DNA of 64,000 nucleotides from Dokdonia pacifica (GTDB lineage: Bacteria > Bacteroidota > Bacteroidia > Flavobacteriales > Flavobacteriaceae): NCBI RefSeq assembly GCF_900188275.1, contig NZ_FZNY01000004.1:205603-269602 (forward strand), in the 5' to 3' direction. The notes beneath the pieces are model-generated. The model did no database searches. It saw only the letters and a list, made by a program, of their open reading frames with translations, and was not told the DNA's origin. Shown piece by piece: positions 16,681 to 27,800 of this stretch (positions within the stretch are counted from its first letter, which is position 1; each line of letters begins with the position of its first letter). Both the position numbers and the translations under genes were made by a program.

Positions 16681-17501
16681 TAAAATTCAGTATTAGTAAT
16701 AAAGGGCAATCAAATAGATTTATTTTTATTCTGTAAAAGATGATTGTTTTTCTTAAAAAAAGAAAAGTACTAATTATAAGTAAGTTATAATTAATTGTAG
16801 TTTGCATCTACTGAAATGACTGTATAAGCAATTGTTTTTCCTTGGTGAGAAATACAAACTTTATTATCATTGTTGCTTGTTATAGGGAATTTGAATTCAC
16901 TTCCCTCAACGAAATGACTAGTTTACTCAATGTGGCTCGTTTTTTGAATAAAAGAAGGCTAGTTTTAAATTCTTTATTTAAAAACAAAAAAGAAATGTAT
17001 TTAATGAGAAACTATCGACAAAAAGAGAATTTAATGTGATAAAAAACAGAAAAAGAAGTAACAAAATTGAATATTAAGCTACTAATCATAGGGCCTTATA
17101 GGGATACAGTAAAATTTACATTTGAAACAAACTGAAAATAACTATTTGAAAGTTAATATTGATCGGTAATTACTAGATTATAAGTGAGTTTAGATAATTT
17201 TAAGAATTAATTATAAAAGAATAAGCCAATTTTAACAGTTTTTTTCTTGAATCAATATGTACTCATAAAGAAAAAATGACGTTCTTTAGAGTTCAATAAT
17301 TAGTAAGTTTAGACTTACAGTATTTGTAAGAGATTACCACACATTACGTACTATGTCGTAGGGGAAGTAATAGATGATAGTACATTCAATTTTAGAAAAC
17401 AACCAAGATATAATACAAATGTATTTTGGAACAAGTATCTCTAGACGTAAATATATGTCGGGGTAAGAAATAATTACTATATAATGTACGTTGTATAGTA
17501 C

Positions 17502-17584
17502 TATAGTTAAGTCACTTTATGGATGCATTGGGCATTTTCTGTGGTGCGTTGATTCTCAATGCTATCCTTAGTGATTTAACTATA
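17502..17584. repeat. Long imperfect hairpin 1 of leader region
   Basis: TATAGTTAAGTCACTTTATG then GATGCA at 17502-17527 pairs with the reverse complement of TGCTATCCTTAGTGATTTAA then CTATA, ending at 17584. An inner GCATTG/CAATGC stem adds to it. Confidence 0.6.
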
Positions 17585-17966
17585 AAGGATGTAATTTTCA
17601 TGTAAGAAAACCTTAAAAAGGGATATATGAAAATGTAAATAATAAAAAATTGCTTCGTAGTTTTAATAGAAGCTTAGCACGTGATTAGTGTTACGTTAAC
17701 AATAGAGTTACGATCTTTATACTGAAAATAGAAATCACCACTACACCCTATTTTCAAACCAAACCAGTCATACATTAAATATACTGGAAAACAAAAGGAA
17801 CATTTTATAGCTGTACATACAGTTGATAAACAGTTCAAAATACACCACACACTTAGGACTGACTCATAAGGGGAATATGTTGTCGCAGTTAGTCTATTCA
17901 TTTTTTAAACACCACACGTCACCCAATTATTGGGTTTAAGACCTTGTATGTCTTGTTGTAACAATT

Positions 17967-17985
17967 GCATAGCTATTCTCTATGC
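17967..17985. repeat. Short hairpin GCATAG/CTATGC
   Basis: GCATAG (17967-17972) and CTATGC (17980-17985) form a six-bp stem. GCATAGC recurs at 18027 and 18208, each time with a nearby complementary CTATG. Confidence 0.4.
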
Positions 17986-18050
17986 GATAAAAAACAAGCA
18001 CGGGTTTTATTGAAAAAGAAACAAAAGCATAGCCTATGGCTAATGACTTA

Positions 18051-18129
18051 TGTTATATCACTATGAGGATACCCTGAGAACTTTTATGTGGGGTGTTTGG
18101 GCTTGGGGTACTCCTTAGGTGGTATAACA
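18051..18129. repeat. Long imperfect hairpin 2 of leader region
   Basis: TGTTATATCACTATGAGGAT then ACCC (18051-18074) pairs with GGGTACTCCTTAGGTGGTAT then AACA (18106-18129). Arm sequence resembles that of hairpins 1 and 3 (CAC, then AGGA, then CCC). Confidence 0.6.
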
Positions 18130-18293
18130 ATAGAATACTTGTTAAGATTTGGAATATGCTTAAAACAATTTGAATTGTAGTGTTTTCAGATGAAATATAA
18201 AATAAAAGCATAGCCATAGCTATGGTTTTATTTTCTACTGAAATATGGGAGCAATAGAAACAAATTTTTAGCTCATTTCAAGTCTTAATAAGT

Positions 18294-18368
18294 ATAACAA
18301 TCACAAAGGACACCCCATCTAGGTATGTGGTGTGGTGCTAACCCTAGATGCGTCCTGCGTGGTGTTAT
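18294..18368. repeat. Long imperfect hairpin 3 of leader region
   Basis: ATAACAATCACAAAGGACAC then CCCATCTAGG (18294-18323) pairs imperfectly with CCTAGATGCGTCCTGCGTGG then TGTTAT (18343-18368). It ends about 100 bp before the first giant-cluster gene. Confidence 0.6.
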
Positions 18369-18466
18369 TGAATTTTAAATGTTTTATGTGTTATAAAACA
18401 ATGCAGGTATTATTTTGACCATGAGGTTGAAAAGGTATCTGTAGTAATAAAAATAAGGATATTAAT

Positions 18467-20668
18467 ATGCAAGATATACCACAAGCAAGTGAGCAATATC
18501 AGGGTTTGACATCTTCTTCGGATGGAAAAAATGTAATGCCGAGATTACAACCTATTTCCCATTTCTTTTTAGAGGGAGATAACTTTTCTCAAACTGAATC
18601 ACAAAAGTTTGGACCCATTTCTGCGAGTGTGTTTAACACAACTTCGAGGGTCACTTTTACAGGATCTAAAAAAATATATGCGATATGTCAAGGAACTGTG
18701 TTTATTCAACCTCAAACTGGAAATGCAGATAAGGTTAATGTGTTATTGAAACCTTATAAGCAGCCTATTAACGGGTTGTCTATAAAGTATTTTATATATA
18801 GGGGATTAAATAAAAATGATTTTGTCAATGGACTTCAAGTAGCACCAAAGGGAAGTAATGCTACAGGATTTGTAAATTACATATGGGATGAATTTGAAAG
18901 TTTTCATGATGTTGAAGACGGAGAAACAGCTCCTAGTTTTTTAGCGAAATATATAGGTTTTCCAGAGAATGAAATAGATCAAGAAGTATCTGGATATATA
19001 GATCAATTCTTCTATAAAATAGCAACGTATACAGAGGGAGAAACCCCTCAAGAAAATCCAGAAGGAGCTTATGAATTGCCTATTATTTCAAGAGGGACAC
19101 ACTTAGGAAATGCGACAGAGTCTATAGGCTTAGATATTATATTAAATATAGGGGATTATTATATAGAAAATGATCCTAACCCTTTTAAGTTAGATCTTAC
19201 TTTTGCAAGAGTTGAAGATGGAAAATTAGAAACAACAGGCATTCCAGAAGGTTTTCAAACAAAACTGCTTAAAGAGGCTTGTACGCAGTTTATAGATCCA
19301 GCAGCTTTCTACGGTACGCATGCAAATGGTATTGGTAAATTATTTATAGATGAAGTAGAAAATCCAATAACTACTAAAGAACAAATTGCTTCAAAACTTA
19401 ATGGGTTTTTAACAAAAAACACCATATATCTATATATACAAGGAGAACGAAGACGATCGTATAATTTTTATAATAATTATCAATATTCTGAAGATAATAC
19501 TAATGATATAAAAATTGGTGCTGACGCTGAAAGTTTACAAGAAACACAATTTAGAACCTTAGGCTGGCCAGTTGAAGTTATAGAAAGTGGTGAATATTTA
19601 AATCCAGATACTGGTACAATTGCTATGCAATTGGTGACAGACGGGAATGAAGAAGCCATTTTATATACAGAAAAAGGAGTGTTACTTTCTGGTAACACAA
19701 ATAATTTTGTACAAAAAGAAAATCTAATACCTGAAGTTACTTTAGATCCTACTGAAACTGTAGAAGAAAAGTATACCAAAACAGTTTTATATGGATTGCC
19801 AAAAGACAATAACAATAGAATAATATGTAATTGGTTGTCATTGAATTATAAAGGGAAATCACATTATATAATTGGAAGTTCAGATGCAGAGCAAAGATTC
19901 TATCCTTTAAAGGAGATCGATCAATTGTATAATTTACTGAATGTTAATTCGTTTATTTCTCTAGATAATTCTTTTGCTAGTGTCTTGGATAAAAGAATAA
20001 TTACTCAACATTTTGAAACTAATAAATTAATTGAGGTAGGAACTGTTGTTTCAAGAAGAATAGAAGATATAATTTCTAATGATGAGTCAGTTGTACGGAG
20101 AGTAACTTTTGAATCTGTTTTAGTAGATGTTAATAGAGATACTCAATCTTTTTATAAAACGGGAAGCCCATTAAAAGAGTCTTTAGTTGATAATATAAAT
20201 CAAAACGACTCTAATCAAAACAATATTTATACCCCGCAAATACCTTATTATATTGATACTATTCATTTTTCTGATGGGAGTAATGTTATAAATGGACTCT
20301 TATTAGAATCGCAGGATAGAAAAAGACCTATGAAATATGTAGTGGGTTTATCTTATGAAGAGTGGATGCAAATACAAAGCTTAATTTCTGAGAATAGTCT
20401 TACCAATGCAAGCCTCTTTTTTGATGATACTCTTTATCTAGATACAGATACTTATACATCAGAAGAAGAGTACTTATTTAAGAAATATAATCTAGGAGTT
20501 ATAGGAGAAGGTATTGAAGGGGAATTAATTTACTACCTACCATCAGAGGTTATAACGATATATACTATAGATCAGTTATTTCATTTCTCCGAATCATATA
20601 GTAAACATGTTGAATCACTGAATACGTATAGTGAAGATCTATACTTTTTAGATATTATACCAGGATAG
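18467..20668 (+). CDS. 733-aa protein of unknown function, first gene of giant cluster
   Basis: No signal peptide or membrane segment is visible, so it is cytosolic or exported by a non-Sec route. The N-terminal 150 residues contain a beta-rich module (KIYAICQGTVFIQPQTGNAD, then NVLLKPYKQPINGLSIKYFI, then YRGLNKNDF). The rest alternates acidic linkers and short strands with no catalytic motif I can name. The start is supported by AAGGATATTAAT ahead of ATG. It is 3 bp from the 1125-aa toxin-like gene and probably co-translated with it. Possible roles are adaptor, chaperone or trafficking partner of that protein; this is inference from position. Confidence 0.65.
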   Translation: MQDIPQASEQYQGLTSSSDGKNVMPRLQPISHFFLEGDNFSQTESQKFGPISASVFNTTSRVTFTGSKKIYAICQGTVFIQPQTGNADKVNVLLKPYKQPINGLSIKYFIYRGLNKNDFVNGLQVAPKGSNATGFVNYIWDEFESFHDVEDGETAPSFLAKYIGFPENEIDQEVSGYIDQFFYKIATYTEGETPQENPEGAYELPIISRGTHLGNATESIGLDIILNIGDYYIENDPNPFKLDLTFARVEDGKLETTGIPEGFQTKLLKEACTQFIDPAAFYGTHANGIGKLFIDEVENPITTKEQIASKLNGFLTKNTIYLYIQGERRRSYNFYNNYQYSEDNTNDIKIGADAESLQETQFRTLGWPVEVIESGEYLNPDTGTIAMQLVTDGNEEAILYTEKGVLLSGNTNNFVQKENLIPEVTLDPTETVEEKYTKTVLYGLPKDNNNRIICNWLSLNYKGKSHYIIGSSDAEQRFYPLKEIDQLYNLLNVNSFISLDNSFASVLDKRIITQHFETNKLIEVGTVVSRRIEDIISNDESVVRRVTFESVLVDVNRDTQSFYKTGSPLKESLVDNINQNDSNQNNIYTPQIPYYIDTIHFSDGSNVINGLLLESQDRKRPMKYVVGLSYEEWMQIQSLISENSLTNASLFFDDTLYLDTDTYTSEEEYLFKKYNLGVIGEGIEGELIYYLPSEVITIYTIDQLFHFSESYSKHVESLNTYSEDLYFLDIIPG

Positions 20669-20671
20669 ATT

Positions 20672-23600
20672 ATGGAAGCAGTACTGACATATTATGGACA
20701 TGCAGTGAGTACCGAAGGATTAGATATAGATTCTTTAAGGTTTAATGTTAATGGTTTTTTAAGCAGTTTTAAAACAAAAGAAACAGAACCAGGTGCAGAT
20801 AATGGAGTTAAATATATTTTTACCAGAGGGCATGAATTTGTAGATAAAGGAAGGCATATTAATATAAATGAAATCAAAAAATATACATCTTCCGGATATT
20901 ATGAAGAGATTAAATATTTAGAATATTATAAAGATAGAAAACGATTAGATGTTAGAGAAATAGATTCACATCTCACAAAATTTGTTTTCAATAAAGTTAA
21001 AGAGGGGGATATAATAGAAGTTCCTGTTCATAAGGAAAATCAAACTTCTACCGAATTTTATAAAACGATACTTTACACTTTTCCGCATGATGGTAGAAGT
21101 GGTTCCTATAAAAAAGACGGCAAACGTGAGTTAGATATTAATGATGTTTTGACAATAGTTGGAGTTACTTCTAATGAACAACCGCAAAAAGTACAAAATT
21201 CAAATGCAAATGCTTTTTATAGTAATTATCTAAGCAAATTAGACATTGTGCCAATTTTTCAAAGAGATCAATTTACAGAGCTTATTATAAATATAGCTTT
21301 ACGTATAGGAATGATTGAGAATACTGTATTTCCAATTCTTACTAGTAATAATTGCTCAGATGTACTAATGCAGGATTTAATAAATGATCTACATTTTCAA
21401 TGGCAAGCGATGCCTGAAGATGAACTAATAAATGTCCAATACTTAGCAAGTTATTTGCATAATTTATCAGCATTGTACGCGGTAGTGTACCGGAATAAAA
21501 TTATAATTGAATCCTCAGATTGTATAGATAGATATATCCTTTTAATTGATCTTGCATCTCCAAATGCATTAGCAGCAATTCCGTATGTAACAAAAACATC
21601 GTTATTAAGGTCATTTATTGAAAATCAAGAATTTAAATTAGATACATTTTCTTCTTGGAATTCAGCAGTTAATATAGCAGTAGCTTTAGATACAGGCATT
21701 ATAGGGATTACTGCAAAAAACCAGCAAGTAGCGTTAAAAATTATTGCCAGCTTAAATCTTAACGAATATGATGAATTTTTAGAATCTTTTCTATTAAGAT
21801 TTAAGGATGGAGGTAAAACTTATTATGAGATTTTTTATAATCTTATGGACGATACTGTTGTTTCGGAAATATTTGGATTAAGTTGGTTTACCAAGAAACG
21901 AACTAATAGAAAACATTTTGTAAATGCGATTTACCAATTATGGTTGAAATCAAAATACAACATGAATTATCATGCTAATAATCCCAACTTGGAAGAAGTT
22001 AATGAAAATAGTTTCTTTTTATTACCTGAAAATATAGATACTTATTGGTTTAAAAAAGATGAAGATGGTAATGATGTACCTAAGAATGCTGTTTTTGAAT
22101 ATTTTTATTGGGATATTATTATTGCTTCTGTAGAAATTGGATATAGACCCGTAAAACTTAAGGGTAAGGAAATAGAATTTGAAACTTATGTAAAAGCTAA
22201 GGATATTGGGAGTCTATATGTTCCTGATCGTAATTCTATTGGTAGTGTGGGCTCTTATCACTTATATCAACCTATATCGGTTATTTCATATCAAGAATCT
22301 TTAAACTTAGGAATAAGAGTTCCAGATAGTGACCCGATTCCTGCCTTTTTATTGCAATATACACAAGAATATAAGGAAGTTGAAGAACTTATAGCTACTA
22401 CAAATTTAATTGTTGAATTATCATTAGAAGTAATTTTAACGATAGGTACAGGTAGTATAAGTAGCATACGTCATATTCGACACATGCCACATATAACTAA
22501 ATGGAGACAGGCTTTAAATAGTTCTTCAGGGTTAGAAGCTCCAGTACTATTTTGGAAAGGACTTGAAGGTGTAACAGAAGTAGTTTCAATTTCTGCTGGA
22601 GTATTGGGCTCATTTAATCAATATATTAATACTACCACAGGTAATCAAGAATTAAAAGATTTAACAGCAAAGCTTAATTATGTATTTCTTTTTACAGCGC
22701 TCGCCTCTGGTGGTGGAGCAAATATTGCCACAAAAAAAGCTTCAAAAGCTGCCGATGAAGTAATTGATGAGATTCAAACCTTAAATAATGCTGTGCCTCC
22801 TATACCACATAATATTCCTGAAGATATTCTTGAAATTATTACAAAAATTAGAACAGGTAGAACAGGAGAATTTAATGATTTTCAAACCATATTAAATAAC
22901 TTAGATGAAACAATTTATGGAGGAGCACAGGGAATTAAAACAAAATTCAATAGTCTTTCTCCTTCTGATAAATTAGATTTTTGGTTGGATTTCAATGCAT
23001 CTCAAAAAAACCACCCTAGTTTTTGGCTAGCTTTAAATGAAAATAATGCTGTTGCTTTTGATCGTTGGCAGAATTTAAAGGTACTCGGAACACCCGACAG
23101 GAATCAGTTTAGAGTATTAACGGAGACAGATACATATACAGGGTATACAAACTTATTTGAACAAGTTATTTTAAGAGATGAACTTTTTAGCTTAAATTAT
23201 ACAAGACGTTTCCAGTTTGTTAAATTATTTGGTAATATAGATTCGGAGATATTTGATATTTTAAAGGTACGTCCTGATAAAATTGCAGAATGGAGTAATG
23301 CTTCTGATGATTTAAAAGTAATTTTAAAACAAACAGAATATTTTTGGTTGAATACAGACTTTACTCCACCTCAATTAAAAGCAATGGCGGATTATTTAAC
23401 TAATGGTTTGGCAATACGTCAATTTTCTAAGCCAAATTATAATCATATGGTAGCATGGTATGCTGATCCTTTAAGAAAAGAAGAGCTAATTGCTAGAGTT
23501 AAGAGATTTAGTTTAGGAAATGCTTTAGAAAAACCATTTAATGATTTTTTAAAGAATACACTTACAGATACACAACGAGGGTATACTAGTGTTGATATTA

Positions 23601-24049
23601 GGTTTTTTGATGCTAATGGAGACGTAATTGGTGGAGATAATTTTGAACTAGATGGATTAGTATATGATATTACTACTAACAAGTTTGAAAAGATATATTC
23701 AGTTAAAATACCTGATGAGCATGATCCGAAGGGAGACATATCAAAAATGACTTCTATATTTAAAAATATACCAGATGGAGGTGATGATTTTGTATTGCAT
23801 ATTATAGATAACTATACTAAAAATTTTAGGGATAAACAGATCATCAGAATGGAATCATATGAGTACCAAGGTACGGATATAATTACAGGAGAAACTATAA
23901 GTTGGTCTCCTGCAGATTTTAAAAATGCAATTAAGAATTTTTATAGTAAGAATTTTGATTTCGTAAAAATATATCCTGAAACTTTTGGAGTTACAAAAGA
24001 AGATTTACACGAATATGTATATCAATTTTTAAAACAATATTTTAATTAA
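20672..24049 (+). CDS. 1125-aa toxin-like protein with C-terminal nuclease-like domain
   Basis: A large protein without signal peptide. A long N-terminal region of unknown fold comes first. Two hydrophobic stretches follow, at about 580-598 (LSLEVILTIGTGSISSI) and 671-687 (YVFLFTALASGGGANIA), of the kind seen before the toxic domain of polymorphic toxins. The last ~200 residues look like a PD-(D/E)xK fold: a helix LEKPFNDFLKN, then FELDGLVYD (Glu992, Asp994) and KIYSVKIPD (Lys1012). The usual E/Q before x-K is Ser1010 here. A small gene starts 13 bp downstream, as expected for toxin plus immunity. The toxin assignment is inference; the fold call is moderate. Confidence 0.6.
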   Translation: MEAVLTYYGHAVSTEGLDIDSLRFNVNGFLSSFKTKETEPGADNGVKYIFTRGHEFVDKGRHININEIKKYTSSGYYEEIKYLEYYKDRKRLDVREIDSHLTKFVFNKVKEGDIIEVPVHKENQTSTEFYKTILYTFPHDGRSGSYKKDGKRELDINDVLTIVGVTSNEQPQKVQNSNANAFYSNYLSKLDIVPIFQRDQFTELIINIALRIGMIENTVFPILTSNNCSDVLMQDLINDLHFQWQAMPEDELINVQYLASYLHNLSALYAVVYRNKIIIESSDCIDRYILLIDLASPNALAAIPYVTKTSLLRSFIENQEFKLDTFSSWNSAVNIAVALDTGIIGITAKNQQVALKIIASLNLNEYDEFLESFLLRFKDGGKTYYEIFYNLMDDTVVSEIFGLSWFTKKRTNRKHFVNAIYQLWLKSKYNMNYHANNPNLEEVNENSFFLLPENIDTYWFKKDEDGNDVPKNAVFEYFYWDIIIASVEIGYRPVKLKGKEIEFETYVKAKDIGSLYVPDRNSIGSVGSYHLYQPISVISYQESLNLGIRVPDSDPIPAFLLQYTQEYKEVEELIATTNLIVELSLEVILTIGTGSISSIRHIRHMPHITKWRQALNSSSGLEAPVLFWKGLEGVTEVVSISAGVLGSFNQYINTTTGNQELKDLTAKLNYVFLFTALASGGGANIATKKASKAADEVIDEIQTLNNAVPPIPHNIPEDILEIITKIRTGRTGEFNDFQTILNNLDETIYGGAQGIKTKFNSLSPSDKLDFWLDFNASQKNHPSFWLALNENNAVAFDRWQNLKVLGTPDRNQFRVLTETDTYTGYTNLFEQVILRDELFSLNYTRRFQFVKLFGNIDSEIFDILKVRPDKIAEWSNASDDLKVILKQTEYFWLNTDFTPPQLKAMADYLTNGLAIRQFSKPNYNHMVAWYADPLRKEELIARVKRFSLGNALEKPFNDFLKNTLTDTQRGYTSVDIRFFDANGDVIGGDNFELDGLVYDITTNKFEKIYSVKIPDEHDPKGDISKMTSIFKNIPDGGDDFVLHIIDNYTKNFRDKQIIRMESYEYQGTDIITGETISWSPADFKNAIKNFYSKNFDFVKIYPETFGVTKEDLHEYVYQFLKQYFN

Positions 24050-24062
24050 AAACTTTTTAAAA

Positions 24063-24596
24063 ATGTATCAAAATAAAATACGTCTTTTTTTTCAAGAAGA
24101 CTCTTCCTTAGAAGGTGAGAATTGGGAAACTCATATGGAAACTTTTGTAGTAATGCTCTATTATGCTTACCAAATTGATTCGGTTAATACGAGAGAACTA
24201 TTTAAAGCTACAACATCAACTTGGGAGTATTTAGCTAGTTTTAACCTTCCTCTTAATGGAATTGAGTATGGTACTACTGAAGGAACTTGGGCATATCTAC
24301 CTCTAGCAGATTTAACAACAGTTATAACTTTTATATCTAATCAATTGCTTCCAATATTGCAAACTGAAATGAATAATGGAGATAGACAACCTTTACTAGA
24401 AAGATGGGGAATTGAAGGTGTGAATTTTGAAAGTTATCTTTTTCAAATTGGAGATTTTTTTTCAGAGATTGTAGTAGATACTCATAATGAGATGGACGAA
24501 ATACCTGTAGATTTATATCGTAGATTTGACTCCCTAAAAGATTTCTTTCAATTAGGTATTGATAATAATCAAAGATATCTAGTTTATAAAAAATAA
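24063..24596 (+). CDS. Putative immunity protein for the upstream toxin-like protein
   Basis: A 177-aa soluble acidic protein rich in helices (WETHMETFVVMLYYAYQIDS, DLYRRFDSLKDFFQLGIDN) with no signal peptide and no catalytic motif. Size, acidity, AT-rich coding and position 13 bp after the nuclease-like gene fit a cognate immunity protein. The family is not recognised, and no second immunity gene is present. Confidence 0.5.
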   Translation: MYQNKIRLFFQEDSSLEGENWETHMETFVVMLYYAYQIDSVNTRELFKATTSTWEYLASFNLPLNGIEYGTTEGTWAYLPLADLTTVITFISNQLLPILQTEMNNGDRQPLLERWGIEGVNFESYLFQIGDFFSEIVVDTHNEMDEIPVDLYRRFDSLKDFFQLGIDNNQRYLVYKK

Positions 24597-24866
24597 TAAT
24601 ATTAATAAATATTTTATTTAAAAATTCTATTGAATTAACCAAAAGCACCACACCTACATAAACCCTTATTATAAATAGGGAGCTATACACATAAGTGTAT
24701 GTATAGATAGCATCTCCACAAGATGGTTGTCAAGAGAAGTATTTTCTCAAATGTAAAGTAAGAATATAAGTTACTTATTTGATTTACTGTGATTTAAAAT
24801 GACTTAAGGTGAATGAATCACATTTTTAAAGAGGTAAAAGTAAAAGAATAAAAAAACAATAAAATA
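24597..24866. other. Intergenic region with small hairpins
   Basis: It contains AGCACCACACCTACATAAAC near 24646 (related to CACCACAC strings in the 17.8-18.3 kb leader), the weak CCCTTATTATAAATAGGG hairpin, and ATACAC-ATAA-GTGTAT. It separates the toxin/immunity part from the 2152-aa gene and could hold a new promoter or a terminator. No gene is seen. Confidence 0.5.
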
Positions 24867-27800
24867 ATGGCAGATCCAGTAAATAATCCGGTAACACCTA
24901 GATATTATCCCACATTATCTTCTGTAGTATCTCCAGAAGATATTCCAGATATTTTGGGGTTTATAAAAGAGGGCATTCTAAGTCTATTTGATAATATACA
25001 TTATAAAGATTTACAGTATAATAAAAGTGCACGTGGTGATGCTGCTTTTTATAATTTGTCTATAGTCTCAAAAAAACGTATCGGTATTGAAATTCCTGGC
25101 ACTGGGATTTTCTTAGTGCTCAATCCAGATGTTAGTGATGTTCAAATCTCTTCATTACCTATTACGGTGGCTTATGAATGGAAAATTTTGGGGTACTTAA
25201 GAGCATTTAATCTAGAAAATTTTTCATTTAATGCACAAGCCATTTTTGAGCTTGCTATGCAGGTACTTAATGTATCAGAAAATCAGGCAGTCGCTCATTT
25301 TATAAATACGTTTGTAGAAGTGCCACCTGGATCTTCTACTGCGCCATTAACGCAATTTGTCAATGATGTAAATGCAACCTATGGCACCACAGTAACAGTA
25401 CCAAATGAATTTACAACCATAGATGAGGTGATTTCAGAAATGTATGAGATTACAAATCAATATACATCCCTTATTGCTTTTGGAGTATATATACTAGATA
25501 CAGGAGTTGAAGAGACACGAGATAAATTAAAAGCATATTTCAATAGTTTACTTCCTGCAGATATAGAAGAGTATATCAAAGACCTATTACTTCCCAAAGT
25601 AAAAGCAACCTTACAATTAAGTGCAGGTGTAGAATTTCCACGATCTATTCTAAAACCTGTATATGATGAACAAGGTGTAAATCCTGTAGATCCAGAAGGT
25701 CCTTTAGGAGAACCACTTACAGAGGTTCCAGAGGTAGATGACGAAGGAAATCCAAAGGTATTATTAAGCTTTGGAGAAGCCCTATTTTATGCAGATACAG
25801 AAACAGGATTAGGGTATAATCTAGACATTGTGTTAAATACCAACTTCCCTGCACAAGTAGGAAATACAGGACTCATTATAGATATCAAAAATTTAAAAAT
25901 TGATATCAGTACCACCGAGAATATCATAGAGGCGGATGAAGATAACCGTCCTCCAGAATTTATGGGCGTATACATGGAGCGTACAGATATTTTCTTACCT
26001 AAAAAATGGTTTAAAAAAGAGACAGGACAAACCCTAGTTATTTCAGGAAGAAAACTACTCATCGGTACAGGAGGCATGTCAGGAACTATTGCCTTAAGAG
26101 CTACCCATGCCATGCAAGATGATGTGGTAACAGATTACTTTAGTGAATATTTTAGTTTTAATTATCCACTAACTGTTCTTATCAACAATACAGAAACAGA
26201 GATTCCTGATTACCCAGCCTTACTCGCTCATGTGAATACCCTAGAGAATCCTAGTGAGCCAAAGCTACAATATCCATTTACAATTACAGCACCAGATGCT
26301 ACCATTCAGTTTAGTGAAGAACAACAGTTTTTTAACTATATCAATGCGCTAAATCCAAATAAGTTTATGTGGTTCCAGCTAGGAAGTAATCCTGAAAGAG
26401 CTTGGAAGATAGGATTTGATGTATTTGACTTGACATTCCATCATGGGCAAGTGATAGAGTCAAATCTTCATGCACAATTAGAGATTCCTAAGTTTAAAGG
26501 TGTTAATAATCCAGATGAAGATCTGTTAATAGACCTTGTAGGTCATTGGCATAGCGAAGATGATTTTAATCTAACGGCTGCTTTTTTACCGTCAGGGTTG
26601 CCCATCAATCTCTTCAATTTTGTAACCATCAATTTACTTACTGCTGAAGTCGGAAGAGATGAGGGGAATTTCTTTATAGGAACTTCTTGCCAACTTTCCT
26701 TTAGCAATGAAACCATGAATAAAATTCTGGGAGATCAAATTATTGAGATCCCGCAGTTGCGTATTTATGACAATGGTAGTATCGAGATTATAGGTGGTAA
26801 TGGATTTATTCCCGTCAATATTTCTCTTGACTTAGGTCCAGTAGAAGTAGCTGTATCAGGTATTCATTATGGATCAACACAGCTTGAACATAATGACGAA
26901 ATGCGTACCTATAACTATTGGGGCTTTGACGGAGCGATCAGTTTAGATCCATTAGGCTTAGATGCAAGAGGGGAAGGAATTAAATACTATTACACTTCAG
27001 ATAATGACGAATATGGTGATGAAGGGGATAGTTTTCTACATATTCAAACTATTGAAGTAGATCTTATTATTCCTGGAACAGCAGATGCAGATACTGCCTT
27101 AGCTATTATCCATGGAGAAATATCTTTGCCTGAACCTGGAGTATCAGCAGAGTATGAAGGAGAGGTGAGTTTTAAGCTTCCAAAAGCAAGAATTTCTGGT
27201 GGAGCTGCCATGAAATTACAACCAAAATATCCAGCGTTTTACTTAGAAGCTGGATTAGATTTACCTACACCTATACCATTAGGAGCAACAGGATTAGGAT
27301 TTTATTCGTTTGGGGGTCTCATAGGGTATAACTATGTGACAGACAAACGCACCGTAGGTTTAACAGAAGAGGATAGTTGGTATGACTACTTTAAACATCC
27401 TCAAATAGGGGTAAATAGAGAGAAATTTAGAACTCCAGATGAGTTAGATGATTTTACGAGTGCCTTTTCTGTAGGTGCAGGAACCGTTCTTGCAACTATG
27501 GGAGATGATGGTTTCTTATTTTCTACGCGTTTGATGGCAATATTGTCATTACCATCGGTATTTATTCTTGATGGACGTGCCAATGTACTAGGGGATCGTT
27601 TAGGAATGTTGGACAATACAGAACCGCCATTCTTTGCTTTTGTTGCTATAGGTGATAATAGTCTTGAATTTGGTTTTGGTGCCGATTATAAATTGCAAAA
27701 AACCAATGGAGCGATCTTAGAATTATATGCCGAAGCACAAGCTGGTTTCTTCTTTAATAATGGAAACGCTTGGTATATCAATTTCGGAACACGTGAGCAG

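Larger units (their letters stand above)
16528..18466. other. Gene-free 1.9 kb region with clustered hairpins
   Basis: No frame in this AT-rich stretch has a credible product. It holds two facing REP-like elements (16598-16626, 16654-16680), then several hundred bases without structure I can name. From about 17500 to 18370 comes a cluster of at least five hairpins, three of them long (17502-17584, 18051-18129, 18294-18368). The region directly precedes the giant-gene cluster and may act as its leader or as a remnant boundary. Confidence 0.6.

Noticed and set aside
16842..17039. 65-codon plus frame after the MtfA-like gene
   Set aside because: Runs through a REP-type repeat (TTCCCTCAACGAAATGACT) and has no domain; spurious.
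17674..17901. 75-codon minus-strand frame in the leader region
   Set aside because: No homology pattern, low-complexity Cys/Ser content and it lies among hairpins; spurious.
17502..18368. Integron attC-like sites
   Set aside because: Hairpins have GTT/AAC-like ends, but hairpin 1 has the inverted topology and hairpins 2 and 3 do not match RYYYAAC...GTTRRRY. No integrase or cassette-like ORFs are present.
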